Assembly (NCBI GenBank): GCA_028622995.1
Contig: JAJQJQ010000016.1
Coordinates: forward strand, 1,488,001-1,552,000
Source of the DNA: Panagrolaimus kolymaensis
Lineage: Eukaryota > Nematoda > Chromadorea > Rhabditida > Panagrolaimidae
DNA length: 64,000 nt
Direction of reading: 5' to 3'
The position numbers and the translations under genes are program-made. The notes below the pieces were generated by a model. It had not been told where the DNA came from and ran no database searches. It worked only from the letters and a program-made list of their open reading frames with translations. Below are positions 1 to 12,626 of the stretch, piece by piece. The first letter of the stretch is position 1, and each line of letters opens with the position of its first letter.

Positions 1-162
1 GAGAAAAAAAGAAGTGGAAGAAAGCTGCCGAGCCATGAGCAACACACCACTTTCTAGTATCGATTGTTGCCAGCGGCGTCATTTCAATGGATGAAATAAA
101 GCTTTAAAAGGCAGTAGTTGAAGCTTACTCTTTTTTTTAAAGAGTTAAATGTGAATTTAAGC

Positions 163-3100
163 ATGGATACGATCATTAACAAAATTTTCGCGAATCCCGA
201 TGCCAAAAGTGTTTCAAATTTATTGGAACTTTGTAATTCAGCCAAAGGTTCGTGTTTTTTTCCAAAATTTAATTTATTCAGAGAAAAAATTCTTTACAGG
301 ACTCCGAGATAGAAATGATATGCCAGCTTTTGAAAAGCGAAAACGATGCCTTTCTTTGTTTGAATCTGCCATTGGTTGTGGGAAGCCGAAAGTTGCTCAT
401 ATTGGAATTGAAGGCTTTCAACTTCTTCTTAGAGATTCGGCGTTTAATTCAGATTCAGATTCAACCAAAGATGATCAGCGAACCATCGTTCAAACGCTCT
501 ATCATTTAGCATCACTTCCAACGTGGGATCGCCAAATACAGTGTCAAGCCGTTACTATAATTGTTCAAGCAATTTCAAACACTGAAGTCAAAATTCTTCT
601 TTCTGATCTTTATTCTGCAATTCAATTATGCGCAAATACATATAAAAATACTGATGATGTAAGCAAATTTTATACAATTTACAAAGGTTTTGAAGCTTCC
701 TAAGATTATTGAAAATTTAAATGCAAATTAGAAGTAAAAGGTTTATTATTTTTAAGCAAAGTGTAAAACTTGCTGTGAGAGCCGCTCTCACCCAATTACT
801 GAATTCATTTTGCATAAATCGTTATTCTAATGTTGTAAGTTTCTCTATCAATCCAAATTAGCGTTATTTTAACCATGTTTAAGGCCCCTGAAAGCCAAGA
901 AGAAATTGTTGTATTTATGGATATGACGGCGTTAATTAAAGAACTTTTAACTCGAATTGATTCTGGACAACAAAGTTCCGCGGATGAACTTCAACTAGGG
1001 TTTGATGCGCTTTATAGTACTGTCAGTGTTCAACCTGCCCATTTTTACCGGCATCTACCTCTACTTAATGTTTTTACGTACGTTTAAAATCTGTAAAAAA
1101 ATAAATAAAGATAAGCAAGCCACTAATATTTATGAAGTTATGGCATCGTAAAAATTGTTTTTCTTTAGAACCGAACTCATACCATCATTGTTATGTTTGT
1201 TACAACTTTCAAGTGAAAAGCATGAAAAAGCAAAATCATTTCTTGAAAGAGCTCGTTCAACAACAAAAAATCAACGTGCAACCATTTTCACGACAAGTGA
1301 TATGACTTTAAGCTTTTATCAGTAATTTTTTCACAAATATAAAAACATTTGACAACTGTAATACTTTAGATTAATCGAGCACATATTAAAATTAATGGCT
1401 CCATTAGAAATTTCTCGTTCTTTAACCGTTGAACTTTTTCGATCAGCCATGGTTGTTCCTCCACCTGAAAAACGTTATGAACCTTTGCGGCTTTTGAAAA
1501 GAGTTTGTCGTAATACATTTTTTAGATTTTTTAAAGAAAGAAATTTAGTTTACAACAACCCCTGCATTTTTATCTAGCCTTCTAACTCTTATGGCCCTGG
1601 ATGACGCGGTATGGCCAGTGGTAGCTGAATGCGTGGAAGAATCTGCAAAGCAAACGTCTTCCACTGAAGTCAGTGTGGATGCAATTAAAACTTTACAAAT
1701 AATGGTAAACTTTTAAAAAACAACCTTTTAAAACAATCAAAGAAGAAATTGTTTTCAGTTTGATGCATTTGATTCAATTTCAACAACGTTTGAAGAATCA
1801 AATTTTACTAAAGCTTTCTTTGAAAAAGTAAAATCGAATAATGAATTTGAAAGACACAAGAAATCAAAAGTTGAAGAAAATGAAATATACGAAGAATCAT
1901 CACAAATTAAAAAAGTATGTTTTTTTGCCACGTTAATATATTTGCTACAATTTCGTCATAATTTTTAGGAAGTATTAAACTCAGCTCAAGACTTTGTTAA
2001 TAAATTACACAATGCCTTAAGCAATTGGCTTCAAATTGAATCTTCAATCGAATTGGATCAAAATTTTCAAAGATTTGCAGCTGATTTTGTTTCCCAATCA
2101 TCTGAATCCTCACTAAATGCCAATGAAGCCCAAATCCTAAATTGTGATGCCGCGTATCTTTGCCTTTATTCAGCTTTAAGCTTAAGTTTACGATATCATG
2201 AAAAAGTTACAACTAGGCGAGAATTTCTATCATCATTTATTTGTGATGGTTGTATCGTGTATGCAAGCGATGGATGGATTTCAAGCGTTTATAAAATTCT
2301 TCAAAAAGAACCACTTTTTGAAAATTTTGTATTAAATGGAAAAAGCGTTTTGGAATCCATGATTGAAGATTATGATGGATTTCGACATAAACTATTAATT
2401 TATCAAGCAATTAAAAGTGAAATTGCAGCTGATGAAGGAGCACCTCCAATTATCATAGAAGAAAGGGAAATAAAATCAAAAGAAATGGAAGAAAGTTAGT
2501 AAAAAATTATTAATAGAATTTTAAATTTAACTTATGTATTTTTATTTTTAGTTGATATTTGGATGCATCGATTGCTTTCAAATTGTTGGAGGACAATCGA
2601 AATTATTCTTGGACGATTTCCGTTGAAAGCTGATAAAAAATCTTCAGAAAAATTTAGCGTTGAAGGAGCTGAAGCTACATTGGAAGCAATGCGATCATTC
2701 AGTCGAATTCTTCGACATTTTTCTATGCAACGTGAAGTTCTTTGGCTTTATGAAAAATTTGGTGAAGAAATTTGTAATTTGGAAGAGCTTCGAGAATTTA
2801 TTGCTGCCAATGGAACGGAAAAGAAATCATGGCCTATGACTAGAGTGGACGCACTTGGACTTGACCTCTTGTTTGAAAATGCTTTAATTTCTGGATCATT
2901 GAGTTCAGCGTGTTGGAAACACGTCGTTCGAGCAATAGAGTATGTGGCTGAACTTGAAAGGCATCAATTTACTCTAACCAAATCAGCCAACACTAGTTAT
3001 GAAACTCAAGTTGATGGACTTCGCGATCTTTTGGGAAAGCCATCACAAAAAGATCTCTCGTTAAAAACTATTGGAAAAGTTCTGGATGAACTCATGTTGA

Positions 3101-6100
3101 AAGTTCATGCTTTATTCGAAAATGCTGCAAGACAACTCAATCTTCCTTCATTTTGCTCATTATTAGATTTTTTGGTTGCCGCAAATGAAAATAATCTTAA
3201 ATATTCTGATAATGGCCGAATTCCTGAATCTTGTTCTCTTTTACAGAGAATATCAAAGCTCGTGGTAGTATCATCGAATCGCCCACAAATTCATTTAATG
3301 AAAATTTGGAGTACCGTATCTGGACATTTTGCAGAAAGTTCAGGTGCTCGGTTTCCCGAAGAAGTTAGTCGTTTGGCAGTAGTTTCATTAGGCGATTGCA
3401 TCTGCGCATTGTTGAAAGATGAAACTCCTGGATTTTGTTTTAATCAAGGACTTTTTGGAATCTTTCAAAATATACTTTGTTCCGATGCCAGCGGTGCCGA
3501 AACTCAAGAGCACATTGTTACAATTTTATGTTCATTCATTCAAGAACGACCTCAACAAATTGGATCAGGCTGGAAAATGCTTTTTGGTGCCATCAAAGCC
3601 ATTAGAATTGTAAACGTTAAAGGTGTTAACTTTAAGAAGTTAGAAGAAAATAATATTGAAAAGTTTTAGAAAAGAAAAAATCTACAACAAGTTTATCAAT
3701 GGTTCATTTTGCAGTGCTTGAAGTTTTAAAAAAATATTTTGAAATTAATTCTCCAAACATATTTATTCCAACTGCATTGGAATTTATTTTTTGCATAAAT
3801 CCATATCTTCAATCAACATCTGAAAGTGACAATCGTAAGACATAAACATAAAATTGAAAAATTTTAAAAGCTTCTTTTTGTTTTTAGAAGCACTCGAACA
3901 TGAAGTTAATCAAAGTGAAGAAAGAGACGCAGCCATTGCGGAAACAATTCTTTCATATGTTGAAATTTGTCAGCGTTTATTTATTGAATATTTTGATGCT
4001 GATGATTTACCAATTTTTCCGCCATTGTTAAATCGATTAAAATTACGTGAAAAGAGCATTGATTTTGTAGAAGATAATTATGATCAAAGATTTTCTAATT
4101 TGGCACCCCTTTCTTCGATTCTTCGAGATGAAGATCAACTTGGAATATTTCCCGCGGATTTAAATGAAAATATTAAAAGTAATTTATTTCTTATCTTTAC
4201 TTTGTAAATTATTAAATACTTTCAGAACCAATGGAAAGCTTTCCCTGGTCAAATCTATCACAACCTCAACAAACCCTTTCTGAACTTATTTTAACATTGA
4301 TTGAATCTTTGGCTGGTCTCGTATTAACATGCACTCGTCAAATTCATTCCCGCCTTATCGCTGGACTCTCGGAATTTATTTCAAGTTTTCAATCAAATTC
4401 AATTGGCCCTGGTATGGGAGCCTTTGCACTTTCTTCTTTAATTTTCCCAATCTTTCAAAAATGGGTTCGAAGGGAAAAGACCTCTGGCTTCCTAGTATCA
4501 CCGGAATCAGCAAAATCAATTAAAAGTCTCAAGCAAGCGAGTGGAATCTTAACTGAAGTCGTGGTTGAATATATTATTGCAAGACCAACATCATCTTGGA
4601 GTGAAATACTACTTCTTGATTGCTTTAATTTACTCAATGAATTTATTTCTCATTCATCACAAGCCATTTCTGGTATTGGCACAGCTTGTTTAAGGCATTT
4701 AATTCAATCCATCACTAATAATCTCACCGAAGAACTATGGAAAATTGCAAGTTTTAGTCTATGGAAAACAACAGCGATCACCTTAGCTCCAATGCGACGA
4801 CTTTGTTTTCACTATTTTTCGGATTCCTCTGATATGGGTGGAGATATTGGTGAAGTTGCAGTTGGAGTTAGGAAAGAAGATTCTGATCGTGATCACATTG
4901 AACTTCAAGTTATGAGTCAACAAGTTTTTACTGTTGATGATTCAGTCGCAAATCCCGCTGCTCCAATTAGAAATCGCAAAACTACAAATACCTCTTCCGT
5001 TGATATAGATTCTGTTCCTCAAACCCCTTTAAGCCCTTCACCTTCGAGTGTTTCAATTCGCCAACTTCCATATGTTTTTAAACTAACCAAAAAAGATTCA
5101 ACAGCTCCCGAGAGGTTTGTCAATTGTCAATCATCCCATTGTTTTTTTAGAAACAGTCTCGGAAAATTAATTAAATGAGCGCTTCTAAAATTAATAACTT
5201 TCCGACATGTGTATTATAATTTTCAAGTTTTTTTAGTTTATCCCTCGAGGATGTTGTTACTTCACTCGTTAACCAACAAATCTTAATTCAAATTTTGAGT
5301 GGAATACTTTTGGGTGAACAAAGTGCCATTCTCACTAGTGGAGCTTTCACCATCAAAACTACCAATCCAAAAAGAACATATGTCACAGAATTTATTGCAA
5401 AAGCTCCACCAAAATCAATTGGAATTCTTTTACATTGCCTTGAAGCAACTTCAACAGTGGCAGCACTTTTTGATGATCGACCAGCTTTGAAATTATTATT
5501 TCAAAAACTTTGCGGCCTTGAACATCAAGCTAATTTATATAAATACACGATTGCGGTGCAATCGGTGAAGTTAATTTCTATTTACGAAATTGCAAGAAAT
5601 GAAAAAGGGAATGAAGAACATAAAAAAATTCTTGAACGATCTTTGCAAGCGTTGTTGGAAGCTTTGAAAAAATATGATGATGAAGCAGCAACAAATAAAT
5701 TAGCTAGCTTTGCAAGAGATAGACTCGATCAAAAAATTAAAATTTCATTGATAGAAAACAATGAAAAAAGTACTGATGAAATGAAAGCTTTTAGCATCGT
5801 ATCAGCTTCAAAATGCTTAGAAGGTAAGGCAATTTTTTTTATATCATACTTTTAAAATAGATTTGCGTTAAAAATATACATTGTTACAGTAATCACAATT
5901 AAAAATTCGCTTAATGTACATAAACTTGAGAACTTTCCAGAATATAAAAAGCAAAAACGTGTCGATTCTCTACCATCTCGAAGTCGCGCTAATCCATTCT
6001 TCGGCAAAATTGATTCTTCCACTCGAGTTCCTTCCGTAAACAATGAAAAACTTCAATTATCTCAACTTAGTGACCTTGATTTACGTATTTTGGCTTATTC

Positions 6101-6284
6101 GGAGATTATCGCCTTATGTATCGAACGATTTGTTTCCGATGAGAAGTCTAACTTCAATTTTCTTCTTCCAACTCTAAATCCAATCATTGTGGATTTTCTT
6201 CGAATTGCAACCAATCTTAGAGCTCGAAATTGTATCGCTGATTTTATTACTCGACTTTGTACCGATTGTAATTTTTTTGAATGA
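163..6284 (+). CDS. ARFGEF3: BIG3/ARFGEF3-like protein (many exons)
   Basis: A multi-exon gene for a long helical-repeat protein of the BIG/Sec7 superfamily, closest to BIG3 (ARFGEF3). That family regulates Arf-linked vesicle and secretory-granule traffic; the role here is by homology. The start is ATG 163; exon 1 ends at 247 and splices in frame to exon 2 at 300. An N-terminal DCB-like exon (300-660) and the next exon encoding QSVKLAVRAALTQLL fit BIG proteins. The long exon at 2563-3669 holds the most diagnostic stretch, HLMKIWSTVSGHF followed by IGSGWKMLFGAI, a conserved BIG-family block after the Sec7 region. Further exons continue to about 5850, and the last ends in RLCTDCNFFE then TGA. 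I could not see a canonical catalytic Sec7 motif, in line with the divergent Sec7 region of BIG3, so exchange activity is doubtful. Introns are about 45-60 nt with TTTTTAG-like acceptors. Exon borders in 660-2000 are approximate. Confidence 0.8.
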
Positions 6285-6761
6285 TTCTTTTTTATTTATA
6301 TTATTATTTTTTCATATCATTGATGATGCTTTATTGAATAAAGAAAACCTTTTGAATGCTTTTAACTTGAGTTATGATGCCCTCGAGGCGGAAACAAAAA
6401 AACAAAAAAAAAACAAAGTATTCATTTTCTGTTGAGTCAAATTTTGGCTCCATTGGGAATTGCCTTCTTATGTATATATTCTTCGCAACATAATCGAATT
6501 AAAGCGGTTAAGTGAAAAGCTGGCAGCAATCCTTATTTTTTAAATCCCATGAGAAAATCAAGAATTCACTTTGTACCAAGTTTTTTTTAGCTTGCCGACT
6601 GTCAAAAGCTTTGATGAATTTTTTAACAAATTACGAATAAAAATGATCAGTCAGTAAAAACTCCGCCTTTAAGAATCTAAGATTCTGAAGCTTAAACGAT
6701 GGCAACAAAAATAAATAAATTTAAAAAAAAATCATTTTGAATTTGTCAGAAACCATAAAAT
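6285..6761. other. Intergenic, AT-rich
   Basis: This is the 3' flank of the ARFGEF3-like gene and the 5' flank of the homeobox gene. There are A/T runs and short spurious reading frames only. A TTGAATAAAG stretch near 6335 could serve as a polyadenylation signal. I see no conserved element that I can name. Confidence 0.5.
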
Positions 6762-7262
<501 letters not shown>

Positions 7263-7355
7263 AATTTTTTTAATAAACTTTTATTATTGTAACGAACGAT
7301 AAACTCCTCGCCAAAATCAACAACGAACAATTGAAAAATACAATATAAAGTACAA

Positions 7356-8407
7356 TTAAATCAATAAAACAGCGTTGATACAACCATCATATTCTGGATT
7401 ATTAGTAACTTGAGCATATTTAGCCCATACAACTTTACCACCTTGAGTAACCATGCCGAGTTCACTAATATTAACTTCAATAACAGTACCTTTAGTAATA
7501 ACGCCAAGTGAAGTATACATAGCTGAAGAAGGATTTTTCTTTACACTAACAATCTGAAAATAAAATGATTAATTTGGTTTTAATTCATATATCCCTTATA
7601 ATGAAAGTAAAACTTACTGGAAGACAGAATGTTGTTTGGAGTTCAGGATGAGTAACGTGAGCCTAAAATAAAATAATGATTTAATTACAGATTATATTTA
7701 TAACTCACCTTCTTATAACGTAGACCCATTGGACGAATAAATCTTTCAAATTTGGCAGGTTTTCGAGTGAAGTTTTCTCCAACGAATGTAGCTTTAGTCA
7801 CCATTCTTTTCCATCCCTTTCTTCTGCTTTTTCCTGTTTTAACTACTTTGAACGCTTCAGCATCACTCACTGCTCTTACAGTAGGTAGAGGCACAGAGAA
7901 TTTACCCTATAATCAATGAATTCAGTACAAAGCATGTTAACGACAAAAGGAAACTTACGGCTTTTTCCTTTCGTTTTTGTTTGATTGCATTTGACAAAAT
8001 TGAACCAGTAGTTTGTTTTTGACGATCAAGCAAATAAGCTGGCACCGCCCCATGTTCAGGTTCTTCGACTGTACTTTTCTGTTGTTTTTCTTCATGTTCT
8101 TTGATGGTTTTTCGCATTTGGACTTTTTCAGAGTAACGTTTCTTATGATAAAGTTTTGCTTTACCACCACGAAGAGTTTTAGCGATGCGAGAGCGGTCAT
8201 GAGCAGCACGAGCAAGCTTTTTACGTCTATAATAAATGATTTTATACAAAAAAGAGGATAGAAAAATATAATAACTTACTGTCGTTCTTCATAGTCGAGT
8301 CTGCGGCCAAATTTCTTACGATGACGTTCAATATGTTCGTTTTGTGGCTATAAAAAATATTTGAATATTATATGTAAAAAAACATTGTAAAGAAAGTTAC
8401 TTACCAT
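7356..8407 (-). CDS. nsa2: Ribosome biogenesis protein NSA2
   Basis: Homologue of NSA2 (TINP1), a nucleolar factor of pre-60S ribosome assembly. Reading on the minus strand, the protein begins [20 protein letters not shown], contains [52 protein letters not shown] and [17 protein letters not shown], and ends GCINAVLLI. These match the whole family from start to stop, so the gene is complete. Several short introns interrupt it. The first coding exon contains only the initiator ATG (8405-8407), directly followed by a GTAAGT donor. The S8e-like C-terminal domain carries most of the conservation. The gene is transcribed divergently from the septin gene about 610 bp away. Confidence 0.95.
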
Positions 8408-9018
8408 TTTGAAAAGTTTTTATAAAAAAAGGTTTCAAATTTATATATTTCTCACAAACTTGAAGAAATTTTTTTAATAAATAAAAGCATTTAATGGGAA
8501 AACAATCGCGTTGAAACCGTAAATTTTTTCCCTTCCTTCAAAAAGGACGCGCTCGTTCAATCTTTCGAATATTATTTTTTGTGAAAAAAAGACTCTAAAA
8601 ATATTAATTTTCCAAGTTTGAAGAAAAAATTTGTAAAGCCTTTTTTTCCCATTGATTGTTATTTCTTTTTCATATATATCTAACTTTGAAGATCCTTTTT
8701 TGTTATTATTCATCGAAGATAATCCTTTTCTGATTCTTTCATTCTTCGAGTCAAATCTTGCATTTTTTTTACATTTTGCGCGGCAGTCGGCTGTCTTGTT
8801 TATTTCGGAGGCAGCGTTGATAGTTTTTCCGCCTTTTTTGCTTATTTTTTTATTGCGCGTTTATTCATTTTCAACATTCTTTTTTTTTTGACTCTTCTAA
8901 CAATTGAAAAAGGAAACCACAGATGTGCATCATTTATTTTTCAATCGTTTTTGGCTGATGACTAAGTAGCCATTGTTTTTTTAATGATTTTCTTTTTTAG
9001 TGCTTGTTTCCTTCAAAA
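8408..9018. promoter_or_regulatory. Divergent intergenic region between NSA2 and septin
   Basis: This 611-bp spacer separates two divergently transcribed genes and must hold both promoters. It is T-rich on the plus strand. No defined transcription-factor site can be named with confidence. The T-run ending in AG at 8993-9000 is the likely 3' splice site that defines the septin 5' end. Confidence 0.45.
8993..9000 (+). promoter_or_regulatory. Candidate trans-splice acceptor for septin
   Basis: A pyrimidine run ending in TTTTTTAG lies 18 nt before the septin start codon, with no plausible upstream coding exon. In nematodes this layout usually marks spliced-leader addition. It could instead be the end of a 5' UTR intron. 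Confidence 0.5.
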
Positions 9019-10434
9019 ATGGTGCTAGATATTAAGCGTGGACCTTCTATGGCTTCTAACAAAAGCGAATATATGGGATTCGCAAATTTTCCTAATCAGG
9101 TTTTTCGACGATGCATTAAAACTGGTTTTGATTTTACAGTAATGGTTGTTGGTATGTATATTTTGTTGGTTGATTTCAAGCTTATTAAAACTTTGCAGGA
9201 CAAAGTGGCCTTGGCAAGTCCACATTCATTAATTCTCTTTTCCTCGCTGAAATTTATGATACTAAACCACATCAAATGCCAATTCCTTCAACTGTTAAAA
9301 TTGAAAGTAAAACTGTCTGCTTAATTGAAAGCGATGTTAAGCTTTATATGACTTTCGTCGATACTCCTGGATTTGGTGATGCTGTTAACAATGACAAATG
9401 GTAAGCCTTTATATTTATTTTTGATTTATGGTATATTTTATATTTTAGTTGGGATCCCATTATCAAATTTGTTGATCAACGATTTGCTGATTATCTTTCG
9501 GAAGAAACCAAGATAGAAAGAAATGAAAATATTCCTGACAATCGAGTCCATTTATGCTTTTATTTTATTGCTCCAACTGGTCATGGTTTGAAGGAACTGG
9601 ATATTGAATTTATGAAAGCTTTGCAAGATCGTGTTAATATTATTCCTGTCATTGCAAAAGCTGATACTTTAACTCATCAAGAAATGACTATTTTCAAACA
9701 AAACGTTTGTTTTTCATTTTCTTAACAAAAGTAAAACCTTTTTTTAGATCTTAAAAGATCTCGATGCTCATGAAATTCGCATTTATAAATTCCCTGATCA
9801 AGAGAACTCTATCGTTGGAATAAAAGGTCAAACAACAGCTATAGAAGAAAATCGCAAACGTATTCCTTTCGCCGTTGTTGGATCAAATAAAATTGTCGAT
9901 ATTGGGAGCAAGCGAACTCGTGTCCGAGAATACGCTTGGGGTACTGTAGAAGTTGAAAACCTTGCTCACAATGATTTCATTCCTCTTCGTGATATGGTTA
10001 TCAGAGTCAATCTTATTGATCTCATCAATGTTACTCGCGACATTCATTATGAAAATTTCCGATACAAGCAAATGTGTAAAGGTGCCAAAGGAAATCTTGA
10101 TCGTGATCCATTTACTCAACATGAAGAAGAACGTCTAAGCTGCGAAAAAGAAAGTGAACAAGTTCGTCGTAAGAAAGAAGAAATATTTGCTGAAAAAGTT
10201 GCTTTACGTGAACAAAAGTCAAATGAAAAATCTCGCGCTTTGGATGCTCAAGAAAAGGAAAATCGGCGTATTTTGGAAGACAAGCATAAAGCATTACAGA
10301 AATTAATGGAAGAATGTTCCGAACTTCGACGTGCTGCTGGTCTCAATGATTCTGGAAGTAGTATCGGACGTCATTCACCACCTGAAAAATCAAAAAAGAA
10401 ATCTGGCACTTTAAACATTTTTAATCGAAACTAA
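9019..10434 (+). CDS. unc-59: Septin (SEPT7-type GTPase)
   Basis: Four exons (9019-9151, 9199-9400, 9449-9704, 9748-10434) encode 425 residues. Septins are filament-forming GTPases needed for cytokinesis and cortical organisation. Visible motifs are the P-loop GQSGLGKST (split by the first intron), the G3 motif DTPGFGD, the G4 motif AKAD, the septin element [16 protein letters not shown] and a C-terminal coiled coil rich in Glu, Lys and Arg. The sequence before the P-loop, [12 protein letters not shown], and the overall pattern resemble human septin 7. C. elegans has two septins, unc-59 and unc-61; assignment to unc-59 is my best guess, not proven. The length is normal for the family. The in-frame codon at 9004 is TTG, so ATG 9019 was chosen. 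Confidence 0.88.
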
Positions 10435-10813
10435 TTTACTATGTATTGTTTTACTCTATTTACTCTGTATTATTGTTTTCTTAACTATTATTTTTTTATA
10501 TCGCTTTTTAATGAGGAAGACATTTCCTAAAGCATTTTTTACTGCATTGATAAACACATTATAAAAATACTCTTCTTATTTTTTTGCCAGGCAAGACTAT
10601 AACATGGCGTTTGTCCTTGACAAAAGGAATCGCATCAACGGACTCATTTCAGACAATCTTTGGGTGGTACAAAAATTAACGATTTCTTTTCTCTATTCGT
10701 GATTACCGAAGAGTTTGTTGTATATAATTACAGTTGAATTAAAAAGAGTCAAATTTTCAATTTTTGAATTACCTTTTTTCTTTTGATTGACTTAGATTTA
10801 AAGGAGGAGATAA
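10435..10813. other. Intergenic between septin and dehydrogenase
   Basis: A 379-bp AT-rich spacer between two genes on the same strand. A short stretch near 10605-10665 is more GC-balanced, but it has no open frame that joins the next gene. Nothing else can be supported. Confidence 0.4.
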
Positions 10814-12131
10814 ATGGAAGGTGAGTGAGTTTAATGAAAGTTTTTTTTGTTAAAGTTTATAAAACCTTTTCTATAGAAAACTCTAAAAATCCTTTTATTG
10901 AAACAATCCTTTGGATTTGGTATGTTTTAGAAAGCCTTGGTAAAGCTTTTTATCGAAATATATTTCCATCGAGTTGGCAATCAAAGGAAGAATTAAATGG
11001 AAAAGTAAGTTTAATTGTCAAAATTATTGATTAGTGATTATCAATCATCGTTAATTTAACTTTAATTTACATTCCTCCTAATTTGTCAATGTTAGCGAGT
11101 GTCATTAGAAAAGAATATATTTATCTAATTTATAAATCAAAATAAATTGCGTTTCTAATCAAATGTATTTTTCGTAAATATTATAAACTTTTAAAACTAA
11201 AACATTTTTTAAAGTCGAAACAGATTATTAAATTTCAAATTTTTTATATGTAAATAATTCCAGCGCGCTCTCATAACTGGAAGTGGTGGAGCGATCGGAA
11301 GAGCTCTCGCCATTAAATTGGCCCAGGAAGGATGTAATTTAATATTATGGGATATAATGGAAACAGCCAACGTTGAAACTGCAAGACTCTGTTCGAAATA
11401 TGGTGTTGAAGTGCGGCATGATTGTGTTGATATCATTGATAGAAAAGCCGTTTACAAAATAGCAAATGATATTTTTGAAACTAATGGTTCAATTGATCTT
11501 TTGATAAATAATGCAGGACTTTTAAATCCCAATGGTTTCCTTGCAACGGAAGATGAAAAAATTGATAGATTGATGGAAGTAAATGCAAAGGCAAACTTTT
11601 GGACTGTGAAAGCATTTTTACCACAAATGTTGGAACAAAAAAGTGGCCACCTCGTAGCAATTAGCTCGGTTGCAGGAATAGTTGGAGCTCCAGGGCTTTC
11701 AGATTACACAGCGTCAAAGTTTGTTGTTTTAAAACTACAGGAACCAAGATTTTTATAATAAAAATTTTCATAGGTTTGCGTTATTTGGTTTTATGGAAGC
11801 CTTACAACACGAGCTCGCAGCAAATGGAAATGCAGATATTGAATTTACGACTGTTTGTCCCATATTTGTCAGAACCCCAATGATTGATAAACTAAATATT
11901 GCCCGACAAATTCCAATTTTAGATACAGATTATGTAGCGGATAGAGTTATCGAAGCAATTCAACTTCGACAACGTGTTCTCATGATTCCCAAACGAATTT
12001 ATTGGTTATTTGCTTTAAAAGCGTATGTTTTAGAAAAGGAAAAAAAAGTTAAAGATTCATTTTTTTATAGGGTACTTCCATGGAATATCTATCAATCTAT
12101 TATCGTCAATCGACGCTTTAAGTACATGTGA
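10814..12131 (+). CDS. Short-chain dehydrogenase/reductase, SDR16C/RDH-like
   Basis: Four exons (10814-10820, 10877-11004, 11264-11718, 11774-12131) join in frame to a 315-residue protein. Exon 1 encodes only two full codons. An N-terminal hydrophobic stretch (FIETILWIWYVL) probably anchors it to ER or lipid-droplet membrane. The Rossmann fold is complete: TGSGGAIG for NAD(P) binding, LINNAGLL (NNAG motif), ISSVAGIVGAPG with the catalytic serine, and the catalytic YTASK, which is split across intron 3 and continues FALFGFMEAL. A PKRIYWLFAL tail near the C-terminus also fits the SDR16C group (HSD17B11/13, RDHE2; several C. elegans dhs genes), which act on retinoids or steroids. The exact substrate cannot be read from sequence. 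Confidence 0.88.
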
Positions 12132-12162
12132 AAAAATTTACTTTAATAATTTTAAATTGAAA

Positions 12163-12626
12163 GGGGCACTCCCACCTGACTCAAATTTGAGCTTACGACA
12201 TGTTTTACCCCCTAGCGCGAAAGTCCTTTGTCAAGCCCATTTCGAAAGCTTTCGAAAGATTTTGAAAACTCTAAAAAATTTCGAAAAACTTTGAAAAAAA
12301 CTTTGCAAGACTTTGTAAATCTTTCGAAAGCTTTCGAAACGGGCTTGACAAAGGACTTTCGCGCTAGGAGGTAAAACATGTCGTAAGCTCAAATTTGAGT
12401 CAGGTGGGAGTAGGGTTGTCAAAAAAGATTTCCCGGGAGTTTCCCGATTTTTCCTGGGAAATTTCCCGCTACAAACCCTTACAAAGTTTCACAAAGTCTA
12501 ACAAAGTTCTACAAAAGTTGCTATAACTTTGTTAAACTTTGTAAGACTTTGTGAAGGTTTGTAGCGGGAAATTTCCCCATTTTCCCATTTCCCGGGAAAT
12601 TCGACAACCCTAGGTGGGAGTGCCCC
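12163..12626. mobile_element. Foldback MITE (outer element of a nested pair)
   Basis: A palindromic element with inverted ends GGGGCACTCCCACCTGACTC, bounded on both sides by TTGAAA (12157-12162 and 12627-12632). The left arm (12163 to about 12270) recurs in reverse complement at about 12320-12410. The right end is split by another element at 12411-12612 and resumes at 12613. The centre consists of TTTCGAAAG-type motifs. It has no coding capacity. TTGAAA is probably the target-site duplication, but the TIR edge could also be set one or two bases out, giving a shorter duplication (TGAA). The superfamily is not assigned. Confidence 0.75.
12411..12612. mobile_element. hAT-like MITE nested inside the outer MITE
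   Basis: A 202-bp non-coding element with terminal repeats TAGGGTTGTC and GACAACCCTA, flanked by an exact 8-bp direct repeat GGTGGGAG (12403-12410 and 12613-12620). Internally it is palindromic, with TTTCCCGGGAAA and ACAAAGT motifs in inverted order. The insertion interrupts the right terminal repeat of the surrounding element, so it is younger. An 8-bp target duplication is typical of hAT transposases. A 10-bp reading of the duplication is possible if the TIR is trimmed by one base on each side, but the related element at 13404 supports 8 bp. Confidence 0.82.
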
